A stretch of 64,000 nt of DNA from Mycobacterium sp. Z3061. GTDB taxonomy: Bacteria > Actinomycetota > Actinomycetes > Mycobacteriales > Mycobacteriaceae. The stretch lies in assembly GCF_031583025.1 (NCBI RefSeq), contig NZ_CP134062.1, positions 1,178,001-1,242,000 of the forward strand, in the 5' to 3' direction. The notes below the pieces were generated by a model. The model saw only the letters and a list, made by a program, of their open reading frames with translations, was not told the DNA's origin and did no database searches. Shown here piece by piece: positions 18,789 through 28,650 of the stretch. The translations under genes and the position numbers were made by a program. Position 1 is the stretch's first letter, and every line of letters begins with the position of its first letter.

Positions 18789-18821
18789 CGTGGGAGGGCC
18801 CGCTTCGGCCCGCCAACCACG
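18789..18821 (+). promoter_or_regulatory. Stem-loop in the rplK-rplA spacer
   Basis: CGTGG at 18789-18793 pairs with CCACG at 18817-18821. Inside, GGGCC at 18796-18800 pairs with GGCCC at 18807-18811 around a CGCTTC loop. It sits 27 bases before rplA. It could be a site for L1 autoregulation or simply an mRNA-stability hairpin; the sequence alone cannot decide. Confidence 0.4.
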
Positions 18822-18847
18822 AACCCAACACCAGATTGGATTGAAGG

Positions 18848-19561
18848 ATGAGCAAAACCAGCAAGGCATACCGCGCCGCCGCCGAGAAGGTGGACCGCAA
18901 CAATCTCTACACCCCGTTGCAGGCCGCCCGGCTCGCCAAGGAGACGTCGTCGACCAAGCAGGACGCGACCGTCGAGGTGGCGATCCGGCTCGGCGTCGAC
19001 CCGCGTAAGGCCGACCAGATGGTCCGCGGCACGGTCAACCTGCCGCACGGCACGGGTAAGACCGCCCGGGTGGCCGTCTTCGCCGTCGGTGAGAAGGCCG
19101 ACGCCGCCGTAGCCGCCGGAGCCGATGTCGTCGGCAGCGACGACCTGATCGAGAAGATCCAGGGCGGCTTCCTGGACTTCGACGCCGCCATCGCGACTCC
19201 CGACCAGATGGCCAAGGTGGGCCGGATCGCCCGCGTTCTGGGTCCGCGCGGCCTGATGCCGAACCCCAAGACCGGCACCGTCACCCCGGATGTCGCCAAG
19301 GCCGTCGCCGACATCAAGGGCGGCAAGATCAACTTCCGCGTCGACAAGCAGGCCAACCTGCACTTCGTGATCGGCAAGGCATCGTTCGACGAGAAGAAGC
19401 TTGCGGAGAACTACGGTGCCGCGCTCGACGAGGTGCTGCGGCACAAGCCGTCGTCGTCCAAGGGCCGCTACCTGAAGAAGGTCACGGTGTCGACGACGAC
19501 CGGCCCGGGTATCCCGGTCGACCCGTCGGTCACCCGCAATTTCACCGCCGAGGCGGAGTAA
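18848..19561 (+). CDS. rplA: 50S ribosomal protein L1
   Basis: L1 binds the L1 stalk of 23S rRNA, helps tRNA exit, and in many bacteria represses its own operon. The 237-residue product contains the L1 signature [15 protein letters not shown] and [17 protein letters not shown]. The ATG at 18848 follows GATTGAAGG. It ends the secE-nusG-rplK-rplA unit and is followed by a strong palindromic terminator. Confidence 0.98.
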   Translation: MSKTSKAYRAAAEKVDRNNLYTPLQAARLAKETSSTKQDATVEVAIRLGVDPRKADQMVRGTVNLPHGTGKTARVAVFAVGEKADAAVAAGADVVGSDDLIEKIQGGFLDFDAAIATPDQMAKVGRIARVLGPRGLMPNPKTGTVTPDVAKAVADIKGGKINFRVDKQANLHFVIGKASFDEKKLAENYGAALDEVLRHKPSSSKGRYLKKVTVSTTTGPGIPVDPSVTRNFTAEAE

Positions 19562-19578
19562 GAGGCGCCTTCTGCTGC

Positions 19579-19638
19579 GCGAGCAGACACAAAATCGCCC
19601 TGGAGCACGCGTTCCAGGGCGATTTTGTGTCTGCTCGC
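19579..19638. terminator. Bidirectional terminator after rplA
   Basis: A perfect inverted repeat with 26-base arms (19579-19604 and 19613-19638) around an eight-base loop. Each arm starts with GCGAGCAGACACAAAATC, so both strands end in a T run flanked by TTTTGTGTCTGCTCGC. It separates rplA from the sigma-factor gene that converges from the right. The outer arm is shared with three other terminators in this window. Confidence 0.9.
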
Positions 19639-19659
19639 GGGGAGGGCTGGGCGGTGGAT

Positions 19660-19743
19660 CTAGCCGCCGCATTCGGTGACGCGCCGCCGCAGGAATGCGC
19701 GGCCTGGCTCAGAAGCGTTGCCCTCCAATGCCTTTCGATATCA
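19660..19743 (-). pseudogene. In-frame C-terminal remnant of the ECF42 sigma factor beyond a TGA
   Basis: These 27 codons follow the TGA of the sigma gene without a frame change and end in TAG at 19660-19662. The translation contains YRKALEGN and RAFLRRRVTE, matching the usual 'YRRALAL...ERRFLERRLAE' ending of TPR-containing ECF sigma factors as I know them. I list it separately so that it is not lost from the annotation. Confidence 0.6.
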
Positions 19744-20868
19744 CACTACGGCTTCGGCGCGGCGCCCTGCCCGCCGCAAAAGGTCGGCCCGCACCGACGC
19801 GACGAGATTCGAGTGCGCCAGCCGCGGGTCATGGGCCACCTTGTCCAGGGCCGCCAGGCCCACATCCGGGCCGTCGCGGAAGCCGACCGCGAGCGCGCGG
19901 TTGGCTCTCACCACCGGCGAGTCGGTCAACTGCAGCAACCGGTCGTAAGCCGCGCAGATCGCGGTCCAGTCGGTCTGGTCCCAGGAGGGCGCCGTCGCAT
20001 GGATGGCGGCGATCACGGCTTGCGGCAGATACGGACCGGTCGATCCCTGCGCCTGTCGTAATCGATTGAGGCCGCGGCTGATCCGGTCGCGGTCCCAGCG
20101 GTGACGGTCCTGCTCGTCCAGCGGCACCAGCGCCCCGGCGGCGTCCAGCCGTGTTGCCCGCCGCGAGTCATGCAGCAGCACCAGGGCCGCCAGGGCGTGT
20201 GCCTCGGGATGCGGCATCAGGGCGCACAGCTCGCCGGCCAGCCGCACCCCTTCGTCACACAACTCGTCGCGGATGGCCGACGGGCCGGCTGTGGACCAAT
20301 AGCCCTCGGTGAACACCGAGTAGATGCAGCTCAGTACGTGCGGTGTGCGTTCGGGGAGCAACTCGGCGGGCGGAACCCGCAGCGGAATGTTCGCGTGCCG
20401 AATCTTGTACTTGGCCCGGGTGATTCGCTGCCCGATCGCTGCCTCGGTCTGCAACAGTGCGCGGGCGATCTCGGCGACCGTCAACCCGGATACCAGCCGC
20501 AGCGTGAGCGCCAGTTGCGAGCGGCGGTCCAGTGCCGGGTGCGCGCAGGTGAACATCATCCGCAGTTCGTCGTCGCGAACCGGATGCAACACCGCGTCGT
20601 CGGTGCGGATATCGTCCACGAAAGCCGCCAATTCCTTTCCGGGACGGATGGATTCGCGGCGTAGCCGATCACGGGCACGATTGCGCGCGACCGTGATCAG
20701 CCATGCGCCGGGGCGATCGGGTACGCCATCGCGCTGCCAGGTGCGCAGCGCCTCGGCGCACGCCTCCTGGACGGCGTCCTCGGCGATGGTGAGGTCGCCC
20801 GACCATCGTGCGATGGCGGCGACGGCAGGTCCCCATTCATGCCGAAAGACGCCGTCCAGATCGGTCAT
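19741..20868 (-). CDS. ECF42-type RNA polymerase sigma factor, C-terminus probably truncated
   Basis: A 375-residue ECF sigma factor of the group that carries a long C-terminal TPR-like extension (ECF42; DUF6596) and sits beside DGPF/YCII genes, as here. Sigma region 2 spans AEDAVQEACAEALRTWQ to WLITVARNRARDRLRRE. Region 4 is LVSGLTVAEIARALLQTEAAIGQRITRAKYKIR. The extension runs from about residue 175. The reading frame stops at TGA (19741-19743) after RRAEAVV, but the same frame continues for 26 codons as YRKALEGN...RAFLRRRVTE to a TAG at 19660. That resembles the conserved end of the family, so the TGA looks like a nonsense mutation, a sequencing error, or a readthrough site. Confidence 0.85.
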   Translation of the reverse strand: MTDLDGVFRHEWGPAVAAIARWSGDLTIAEDAVQEACAEALRTWQRDGVPDRPGAWLITVARNRARDRLRRESIRPGKELAAFVDDIRTDDAVLHPVRDDELRMMFTCAHPALDRRSQLALTLRLVSGLTVAEIARALLQTEAAIGQRITRAKYKIRHANIPLRVPPAELLPERTPHVLSCIYSVFTEGYWSTAGPSAIRDELCDEGVRLAGELCALMPHPEAHALAALVLLHDSRRATRLDAAGALVPLDEQDRHRWDRDRISRGLNRLRQAQGSTGPYLPQAVIAAIHATAPSWDQTDWTAICAAYDRLLQLTDSPVVRANRALAVGFRDGPDVGLAALDKVAHDPRLAHSNLVASVRADLLRRAGRRAEAVV

Positions 20869-20877
20869 CCGACGTGG

Positions 20878-21576
20878 CTACAGTCCCGAGATACCGGCCA
20901 GTTGCCGGAGCTGCACCGTGGACGCGGGAATCATCGAGGCCACCTTGACGGCTTCGTCACGGTCGCCGGCGCTCAGCACATAGAAGCCGTTGGCGACTTC
21001 CGCGGCTTCGGCGTAGGGACCGTCGGTGACAAGGACCTCGCCGTCGCGGACCCGCACGGTCGTCGCGGTCGAACGATCGTGCAACGCGGCGCCGCCGACG
21101 ATGTGATCGCCTGCGGCGGCGGCGAACTCGACGTGGCGTGCAGCCACCGCATCCCACTCCGGAGTGTGCGGCGTGTGGGTGGTTCCGGGCGGCTCCAACA
21201 GCAGCGCGAGCCAGTCGGCGCCGCTGGGTTTGGGAGACGGTTCGATCGCGTGGACGGTGGGCCGCACCTCTACCGCACCGTGCTTGGCGAGCGGAATGTC
21301 ACGGGCGAAGGTGAGGGCTTCGTCGAGGTTTTCGGCTTCGAAAAGGTAGTACCCGCACGCTACTTCGGCGCCTTCGGCGAACGGTCCGTCGGTGATGACC
21401 GGCTCGTCCGGGCCGCCGTCGATCCGTACGCCGGCCGCCGCGGGAAGCAGGGCATCACCGGCCCGGATGGCCGCGGCCGCAGCGCGGTGAAAGCCCTGGT
21501 AGGCCTCCATCTCGGCAGCACGTTCCGAGGGCGTCAGGTCGCGCTCGTGACTGATCAGCAAAGCGAAATACTGCAT
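20878..21576 (-). CDS. Tandem DGPF/YCII-domain protein
   Basis: A 232-residue protein with two copies of the YCII-related DGPF domain. The first covers about 1-112, with VITDGPFAEGAEVACGYYLFEAENLDEAL. The second covers about 118-232, with VLVTDGPYAEAAEVANGFYVLSAGDRDEAV. Each begins with a short ALL(I/L) strand. Single-domain DGPF proteins are the conserved partners of ECF42 sigma factors and are usually their targets; the function is unknown. The sigma gene starts nine bases downstream, so the pair is probably one operon. Confidence 0.88.
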   Translation of the reverse strand: MQYFALLISHERDLTPSERAAEMEAYQGFHRAAAAAIRAGDALLPAAAGVRIDGGPDEPVITDGPFAEGAEVACGYYLFEAENLDEALTFARDIPLAKHGAVEVRPTVHAIEPSPKPSGADWLALLLEPPGTTHTPHTPEWDAVAARHVEFAAAAGDHIVGGAALHDRSTATTVRVRDGEVLVTDGPYAEAAEVANGFYVLSAGDRDEAVKVASMIPASTVQLRQLAGISGL

Positions 21577-21659
21577 TCGTCGTCTCCTCCCGTAGCGAGC
21601 GGAGCCCGGTGCTCCACTCTCTACCGGTTCGACGAACGGTGCACGCCCGATCCGACCAA

Positions 21660-22556
21660 CTAGGCGGCTGCCCCCGATTTGAGATAGGTCACCAGGCTCA
21701 CGTCGAGCATCTCGTCGTCGAAGTAGTGCTCGCAGCCGCGCAGGTACTTCATGTACCGCTCGTAGACCTCGAGCGAAGTGACCTCGACGGCCTTCTCCTT
21801 ATTGGACTCCAGGGTGTCGCCCCAGATGTGCAAGGTCTTGATGTAGTGCGGGCGCAGCGAAAGTGGTTCGGGGACGACAAACCCGGCCTTTTCGCCGTGC
21901 TCCACCATCATCTCCGTGGAGGGCAGGCGGCCGCCGGGGAAGATCTCGGTCACGATGAACTTGATGAAGCGGACCGTCTCGAAGGTGATCCGCTTCCCCC
22001 GCGCCGCCATCTCATACGGGTGGTAGCTGACGCTGCTCTGGATGGTCATCCGGCCGTCGTCGGGCATGACGTCGAAACACCGCTTGAAGAAGTCGTCATA
22101 GTTCTCGTGCCCGAAGTGCTCGAAGGCCTCGATGGAGACGATCCGGTCGACCGGCTCGTTGAAGTCCTCCCAGCCGTGCAGGAGGACCCGTCGGGATCGG
22201 TCGGTGTCGATCGCGTCCAGCACCTGCTGCGAGCGGGCGTGCTGGTTTTTGGACAGGGTGAGGCCGATGACGTTGACGTCGTACTTCTCCACGGCGCGCT
22301 TCATGGTGGTGCCCCAGCCGCAGCCGACGTCCAACAACGTCATTCCCGGCTTGAGGTCCAGCTGGTCGAGGTTCAGGTCGATCTTCGCGATCTGGGCTTC
22401 CTCGAGCGAAATGTCCCACGGGTCGAAGTAAGCGCAGCTGTAGGTCCGGGTCGGATCCTGGAACAGCGCGAAGAAGTCATCGGAGACGTCGTAGTGCGCC
22501 TGAATGTCTTCGAACTGCGTCGCCTTCGTCATGGCACCGGTCGGTTTGTCGGCCAT
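21660..22556 (-). CDS. mmaA4: Hydroxymycolate synthase MmaA4 (SAM methyltransferase)
   Basis: MmaA4 adds a methyl group and water to a meromycolate double bond, giving the hydroxymycolate precursor of keto- and methoxymycolates. I start at the ATG at 22556 (MADKPTG), which gives 298 residues and matches the MAEKP start in M. tuberculosis; a GTG at 22586 would place the GGAG ribosome-binding site inside the gene. The SAM motif is [32 protein letters not shown] and [16 protein letters not shown] are features of MmaA4 rather than its paralogues. It is last of four tandem methyltransferases and ends the cluster. Confidence 0.95.
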   Translation of the reverse strand: MADKPTGAMTKATQFEDIQAHYDVSDDFFALFQDPTRTYSCAYFDPWDISLEEAQIAKIDLNLDQLDLKPGMTLLDVGCGWGTTMKRAVEKYDVNVIGLTLSKNQHARSQQVLDAIDTDRSRRVLLHGWEDFNEPVDRIVSIEAFEHFGHENYDDFFKRCFDVMPDDGRMTIQSSVSYHPYEMAARGKRITFETVRFIKFIVTEIFPGGRLPSTEMMVEHGEKAGFVVPEPLSLRPHYIKTLHIWGDTLESNKEKAVEVTSLEVYERYMKYLRGCEHYFDDEMLDVSLVTYLKSGAAA

Positions 22557-22697
22557 TGCTGTGGTGTTCTCCTGAATAAGTGGCACTAGCTGGTCGTCCG
22601 CGCGGGCCCAGACCTCTGACGTGCAACACTACCCGATCCGGTGGTACCGGCTGACCGGCCGAGGGTTGCTTCGGTGCCCGTCGAGGCCCGCGTAAGT

Positions 22698-23579
22698 CTA
22701 TTTCTGCAACGTGAAGTGGTGGCAGTCGATGTACCCGATCCGGAAGCACTCGGCGGTACCGGTCAAGTACTTCATGTAGCGCTCATAGATCTCTTCGGAC
22801 TGAATCCTGATCGCCTCGTCCTTGTGGGCCAGGAGCGCTTCGGCCCAGAAGTCGAGGGTCCTGGCGAAGTGCAGCTGTAACGACTCGACATGCGAGACGG
22901 TGAAACCGGCTCTCGTGGCGTGGTCGTGCACCTTCTCGATAGACGGCAGCCGGCCGCCCGGAAAGATCTCAGTCACGATGAACTTGATGAACCGAGCCAT
23001 CTCGAACGTCACCGGCATGCCGCGCTCGACGATCTGGCCTCCGGTCAACCCGGTGATCGAGTGCAGCAGCATCCTCCCGTCGTCGGGCAGGGCTTCGAAC
23101 ACGAACTTGAAGAAGTCGTCGTAGCGCTGGAAGCCGAAGTGCTCCAGCGCCTCGATGGTGATGATCCGGTCCACCGGCTCGTTGAACTCGGCCCAGTCGC
23201 TCAGCAGAACCCGGTGCGAACGGTTCGTGTCGACCTCGCCCAGCAGCCGCTCGCAGTAGGCGTGCTGGTTCTTGGACAAAGTCACGCCGATGACGTTCAC
23301 GTCGTATTTCTCGAGGGCGCGCTTCATCGTCGAACCCCAGCCGCAACCGACATCGAGCAGGGTCATACCCGGCTCCAGCCCCAGTTTGCCCAGCGCCAGG
23401 TCCAGCTTGGCGATCTGGGCTTCCTCGAGGGTCATGTCGTCGCGCTCGAAGTAGGCGCAGCTATAGGTCCGGGTGCGGTCCGTGAACAGCTCGAAGAATT
23501 CGTTGGAGATGTCGTAGTGCGCCTGGACGTCGTCGTTGTTCTCTCGCCGGCTCCTGGCTCGAGTTAGGTTGTTAGACAT
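22698..23579 (-). CDS. mmaA3: Methoxymycolate synthase MmaA3 (SAM methyltransferase)
   Basis: MmaA3 O-methylates hydroxymycolate to methoxymycolate. The 293-residue product has the M. tuberculosis MmaA3 length and aligns without gaps at the start. Diagnostic segments include [35 protein letters not shown] and HSITGLTGGQIVERGMP. The SAM motif is [15 protein letters not shown]. Gly98, whose change to Asp inactivates MmaA3 in some BCG strains, is intact in VNVIGVT. GGGAGGAC lies just before the ATG at 23579. Methoxymycolates are therefore predicted. Confidence 0.94.
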   Translation of the reverse strand: MSNNLTRARSRRENNDDVQAHYDISNEFFELFTDRTRTYSCAYFERDDMTLEEAQIAKLDLALGKLGLEPGMTLLDVGCGWGSTMKRALEKYDVNVIGVTLSKNQHAYCERLLGEVDTNRSHRVLLSDWAEFNEPVDRIITIEALEHFGFQRYDDFFKFVFEALPDDGRMLLHSITGLTGGQIVERGMPVTFEMARFIKFIVTEIFPGGRLPSIEKVHDHATRAGFTVSHVESLQLHFARTLDFWAEALLAHKDEAIRIQSEEIYERYMKYLTGTAECFRIGYIDCHHFTLQK

Positions 23580-23727
23580 TTGTCCTCCCGATGGGACGGG
23601 CCCACCCCCCGCGAGGTGATCATCTCCGGGACCCTACACGTGCGGGGACGCGTCCCCCGCATTTGAACTCACCGATACCGGGATTATTTGGAAGGCGACC
23701 TCACACGTCACTCTGATCGCCCTTTCG

Positions 23728-24591
23728 CTATTTCTCCAAGGTGAACTGGTTGACGTCGATGTAGCCGGTCCGGAACGAGTCCGCGCACCCGGTCAGGTAC
23801 TTCATGTAGCGCTCGTAGACCTCTTCGGACTGGATCTTGATCGCATCGTCCTTGCGCGACTCCAAGGCCGCGGCCCACATGTCGAGTGTGCGGGCGTAGT
23901 GCGGCTGCAGCGATTGGCGCCGGGTAAGGGTGAACCCACCCTTCGCGGAGTGCTCCTGGACCTTCTCGATCGACGGCAACCGGCCGCCCGGGAAGATCTC
24001 GGTCATGATGAATTTGGCGAAGCGGGCGCCCTCGAAGGTCAACGGCATCCCGCGCTCGGCCATCTGCGTACCGGTCAGGGCAGTGATGGTGTGCAGCAGC
24101 ATCACGCCGTCGGCTGGCAGCACCCGGTGCGCCAGCGCGAAGAAGTCGTCGTAGCGGTCGAAGCCGAAGTGCTCGAACGCGCCGATCGAGACGATGCGGT
24201 CGACGGGCTCGTCGAACTGCTCCCAGCCTTCCAGCAGCACGCGCCGGGTGCGCTCGGTGTCCATCTCGTCGAACGATTGCTGCACGTGCGCAGCCTGGTT
24301 CTTCGACAGGGTCAGGCCGACGACGTTGACGTCGTACTTCTCGACAGCCCGGCGCATGGTGGCGCCCCAGCCGCAGCCGACGTCCAGCAGCGTCATCCCG
24401 GGCTGCAGGCCCAGCTTGCCCAGCGCCAGGTCGATCTTGGCGATCTGTGCCTCTTCCAGCGTCATGTCCTCGCGCTCGAAATAAGCGCAGCTGTATGTCT
24501 GGGTCGGGTCCAGAAACAGCCGGAAGAAGTCGTCGGACAGGTCGTAGTGTGCCTGCACATCGTCAAAGTGCGGCTTCAGCTTCGCAGCCAT
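23728..24591 (-). CDS. mmaA2: Mycolic acid cyclopropane synthase MmaA2
   Basis: MmaA2 is a SAM-dependent cyclopropane synthase acting on meromycolate chains. The ATG at 24591 ([13 protein letters not shown]) gives 287 residues, the length of M. tuberculosis MmaA2, and follows GGAAAGG; an upstream start at 24624 adds 11 doubtful residues. The SAM motif is [32 protein letters not shown] and [19 protein letters not shown] are MmaA2-like. The middle segment, however (ERGMPLTFE... and [14 protein letters not shown]), resembles the neighbouring mmaA3 product more than M. tuberculosis MmaA2. Confidence 0.92.
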   Translation of the reverse strand: MAAKLKPHFDDVQAHYDLSDDFFRLFLDPTQTYSCAYFEREDMTLEEAQIAKIDLALGKLGLQPGMTLLDVGCGWGATMRRAVEKYDVNVVGLTLSKNQAAHVQQSFDEMDTERTRRVLLEGWEQFDEPVDRIVSIGAFEHFGFDRYDDFFALAHRVLPADGVMLLHTITALTGTQMAERGMPLTFEGARFAKFIMTEIFPGGRLPSIEKVQEHSAKGGFTLTRRQSLQPHYARTLDMWAAALESRKDDAIKIQSEEVYERYMKYLTGCADSFRTGYIDVNQFTLEK

Positions 24592-24732
24592 ATGTATTGC
24601 CTTTCCGGACCCGAACAGGCCCACGATCGCACGCGTCGTCGCACCCCCCGGTGCATGCCGGAAGTATGTTATCCGACGCGCCGCGCCGTTACTAAACCGC
24701 GACAGCGTCTGCGCTGTTCAGCGGTCTTTTAG

Positions 24733-25680
<948 letters not shown>

Positions 25681-26586
25681 TTAACCGGCGGCATCGAAGT
25701 TGCTAGTCAGCTCACCAATGACGCGACTCCACAACTGCTTGGGCAGATCATGACCCATACCGTCGACCAACACCAATCGGGCACCGTTGATCGCCTTTGC
25801 GACCGCCCGGCCGCCGAAGGGGCGCATAAGTTTATCCGCTGTGCCGTGGATTACGACAGTCGGGGCGGTGATGCGCCGGTCGTAGTGCAGCAGGCTGCCG
25901 CTGCCCATAATGGCGCTGAACTGCTGGGAAATGCCCCACGGGTGGTAGTTCCGGTCATAGGCTTCGGCGGCCTCGGCCCGCATCTGCTCCTCCGGCGTCG
26001 GGTACTGCGGGCTGCCGATGATCTTGGAGACCCGGACGGAATTGTCGATGATCACCTCGCGCGGTGAACTCGGCGCCGGGCCCTTGATCAGTGACAGCAG
26101 CGCGCGCGGCGCCGGCGGCGGCAGGAAGCGGTGGTTATTGCTGGAGAAGATCACCGCCAGCGTCTGGGTGCGGTGCGCGTGCTGCGCGGCGAAGACCTGC
26201 GCGATCATGCCGCCCATCGATGCCCCGACGATGTGGGCCCCGTCGATGTCGAGGTGATCGAGCAGGGCCGCGGCGTCGTCGGCCATGTCTTCCAACTTGT
26301 ACGCCGAGCGGCTGGGCAAGCCGAGGAACGAGCGCGCCATCCGCGTCGCCAGAGGCTGAGGGTCCTGGTGGCGCTCGGTCTTGCTGGACAGCCCGACGTC
26401 ACGGTTGTCGTAGCGGATCACCCGCAGGCCCCGGCGCACGAGCTGCTCGCAGAACTCGGTCCGCCACAGCAGCATCTGGGCACCCAGGCCCATGATGAGC
26501 AGCACCGGCGGATGATCGGGGTCACCCATGTCCTCGTAGTACAACTTCAGATCACCCGATACCGCGGTGCCACTGCGAACTTCCAC
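25681..26586 (-). CDS. lipG: Alpha/beta-hydrolase LipG-like
   Basis: A 301-residue alpha/beta-hydrolase. The nucleophile elbow GASMGG puts the catalytic Ser at 123; the oxyanion segment is LLIMGLGAQMLLW, RVIRYDNRDVGLS is the typical strand before the cap, HGTADKLMRP carries the acid, and VDGMGHDLP the histidine. Its M. tuberculosis counterpart, Rv0646c LipG, adjoins mmaA1 in the same way and has reported phospholipase and thioesterase activity. The GTG start at 26586 lies four bases after the UbiB-family stop; the ribosome-binding site GAGGTG is inside that upstream gene. Co-expression with mycolate modification genes is likely. Confidence 0.9.
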   Translation of the reverse strand: MEVRSGTAVSGDLKLYYEDMGDPDHPPVLLIMGLGAQMLLWRTEFCEQLVRRGLRVIRYDNRDVGLSSKTERHQDPQPLATRMARSFLGLPSRSAYKLEDMADDAAALLDHLDIDGAHIVGASMGGMIAQVFAAQHAHRTQTLAVIFSSNNHRFLPPPAPRALLSLIKGPAPSSPREVIIDNSVRVSKIIGSPQYPTPEEQMRAEAAEAYDRNYHPWGISQQFSAIMGSGSLLHYDRRITAPTVVIHGTADKLMRPFGGRAVAKAINGARLVLVDGMGHDLPKQLWSRVIGELTSNFDAAG

Positions 26587-26590
26587 TTAC

Positions 26591-27958
26591 CTACACCTCG
26601 TTGGTTTGCGGGTTGGTTTGCGGGTCGGATTGATGCTCGCGGCTGACCTCGACCATGAAATTGGCGAAGTACCCGGTGAGCTGCGGGTCCGACATCATCT
26701 GCCACTTGGGGGCCAGCAGTTTCATGTAACGCTCGACGTAGAGGAACTGCTTGCCGATCAGCACCAGCTCCCGGGGCAGCTTGACGTCGTAGGCGTCGGC
26801 CAGCGCCGACAGCTGGCGGCCGATGTCGGCGTAGGACATGTCGCCGAGGGATTGCATGGTCAGCGGAGTCGCGAACTTCTCCAAGTCCTTGGCCGCCTCC
26901 GCCTCCGGCTTCATGGTGCCGACGGCGCCCATCAGCACCACGATCTTGCCCGCGGCAGCGTGGTCCTTCTTCACCAGCAGGGCGTACACCAGTTCGCGCA
27001 GCAGCCAACGGGTGCGCGGATCGATGCGGCCCATGATCCCGAAGTCGAAGAACACGATGCGGCCCTCGTCGTCGACATAGAGGTTGCCCGCGTGCAGGTC
27101 GCCGTGGAACAGCCCGTGTCGCAGCCCGCCTTCGAACACGCTGAACAGCAGCGCCTTGACGAGCTCGGTGCCGTCGAATCCCGCCTTGCGGATAGCGGCG
27201 ACGTTGTCGATGCGGATGCCCTGGATCCGCTCCATCGTCAGGACCCGCTCACTGGTGAAGTTCCAGTGCACCTGCGGGACCCGGATGTTCTTGCCCAGCG
27301 GAGACGCATGCAGGTGGGAGACCCAGGCGTCCATCGACTGCGCTTCGAGCCGGAAGTCCAGCTCCTCGGCGAGGTTGTCGGAGAAGTCGGCGACCACGTC
27401 CTGCGCGGACAGCCGGCGGCCCAGCTTCGCCAGCTCGACGGCCTGGGCGAAGCGCTGCAGAATCTGCAGGTCGGCAGCCACCCGGCGGCGGATACCCGGT
27501 CGCTGGATTTTGACGACGACGTCTTCGCCGGTTTTCAGGGTCGCGTAGTGCACCTGCGCGATCGAGGCTGACGCAAACGGCGTCTCCTCGAACGTGGCGA
27601 ACAGATTGGCCGGTTCGTCGCCGAGTTCCTCGATGAACAGTTTGTGGACCTGGTCGGTGTCGGCGGGCGGCACTCGGTCCAGCAGCCCGCGAAATTCGCG
27701 GGACAGCGATTCACCGAAGGCGCCGGGGCTGGAGGCGATGATCTGTCCGAATTTCACGTACGTCGGGCCCAGGTCGGCGAAGGTCTGGGGAATTTCTTTG
27801 ATGACCTTCTGCTGCCAGGGGCCCTTGCCGGGGAGGTTGGTGAGCACACGAGCGGCGGTGCGGGTGACCTGCCAACCGGTGACAGCTACCCGGGCCGCCT
27901 CGACCGGTAGCGGCACCCGGTCGAGCTTGGCCACATCGCGGTGTTTAGTGGAACTCAT
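26591..27958 (-). CDS. UbiB/ABC1 (ADCK) family atypical kinase
   Basis: A 455-residue UbiB/ABC1-family protein, counterpart of Rv0647c. It has the family's KxGQ motif (YVKFGQIIASSP, near residue 70), the A-rich loop ASASIAQVH, the catalytic HGDLHAGN, and the metal-binding DFG (FFDFGIMGR). These proteins support isoprenoid-quinone or other lipid pathways, probably as ATPases rather than protein kinases. Mycobacteria use menaquinone, so the substrate here is open. The C-terminus ends with a short duplicated unit (QTNPQTNEV). It starts the UbiB-lipG-mmaA transcription run. Confidence 0.92.
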   Translation of the reverse strand: MSSTKHRDVAKLDRVPLPVEAARVAVTGWQVTRTAARVLTNLPGKGPWQQKVIKEIPQTFADLGPTYVKFGQIIASSPGAFGESLSREFRGLLDRVPPADTDQVHKLFIEELGDEPANLFATFEETPFASASIAQVHYATLKTGEDVVVKIQRPGIRRRVAADLQILQRFAQAVELAKLGRRLSAQDVVADFSDNLAEELDFRLEAQSMDAWVSHLHASPLGKNIRVPQVHWNFTSERVLTMERIQGIRIDNVAAIRKAGFDGTELVKALLFSVFEGGLRHGLFHGDLHAGNLYVDDEGRIVFFDFGIMGRIDPRTRWLLRELVYALLVKKDHAAAGKIVVLMGAVGTMKPEAEAAKDLEKFATPLTMQSLGDMSYADIGRQLSALADAYDVKLPRELVLIGKQFLYVERYMKLLAPKWQMMSDPQLTGYFANFMVEVSREHQSDPQTNPQTNEV

Positions 27959-28054
27959 TTCTGCAGTGTGCCAAATCGGTGCAGTCGAATCACAATTTGC
28001 GTGAGCCGCCTCACCCGACGCAAAAGCGCGTCGAACGGTGGATTGTGTGACGGC

Positions 28055-28648
28055 CTATCGGGGTTGCCAGGGCGTCAGCCAGGGTTCCGGCTGCCGATTC
28101 TCCTGGCCTGCGATCAATTCGTACATGGTGGCCCCGTCGATGCTTTCCCGCACGATGTCGGCATGCCCGGCATGACGGGCCAGTTCGTTGATCACGTGCA
28201 GAAAGACCCAGCGCACCGACCAGGCGTCGACGTCCTTGGGAAACCAGGGGGCATCGCGCGGAACCGGCACCGCGGCGTCGAGGTCGGCGCTCTCGGCCAG
28301 TCGTAGCGATTCGGCGTTCTGAGCGGCGAACGCGTCGAGGATCCCCGCAAGTGTTTCGTCGGGATGCATCACGAATTCGTCCGCGTGCTGCGCAGAGCGG
28401 TCCTCGAACGGTCGGGTGTCCTTCGGCGGAGCGTCCGGCGCGGCGGCCACCCTGGCCATCCATATCCGCTGCATGCCGGTGACGTGCTTGATCAGGCCGC
28501 CGACCGACAGCGCACTGGCCGACGGAGCCGATCGGGCCTGTTCGTCGGTGAGGCCGTAGGACACCGCGAGATAGGCGCTCTGGTGATAGGCGAGGAATTC
28601 CCGCAGCGCATTGCGTTCGTTGGTGACCGGAGGGGCGAGGGGGGGCAT
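28055..28648 (-). CDS. DinB-like (DUF664) protein
   Basis: A 197-residue four-helix protein of the DinB/DUF664 superfamily. Helix 2 carries VGGLIKHVTGMQRIWM and helix 3 WSVRWVFLHVINELARHAGHADIVRE, giving the three metal-ligand histidines expected of the fold (in KHVTG, LHVIN and RHAGHAD). Superfamily members include metal-dependent thiol transferases, with mycothiol or bacillithiol as thiol. The start is ATG at 28648, only two bases from the end of another DinB-like gene, so the two are co-transcribed. Confidence 0.85.
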   Translation of the reverse strand: MPPLAPPVTNERNALREFLAYHQSAYLAVSYGLTDEQARSAPSASALSVGGLIKHVTGMQRIWMARVAAAPDAPPKDTRPFEDRSAQHADEFVMHPDETLAGILDAFAAQNAESLRLAESADLDAAVPVPRDAPWFPKDVDAWSVRWVFLHVINELARHAGHADIVRESIDGATMYELIAGQENRQPEPWLTPWQPR

Positions 28649-28650
28649 GG

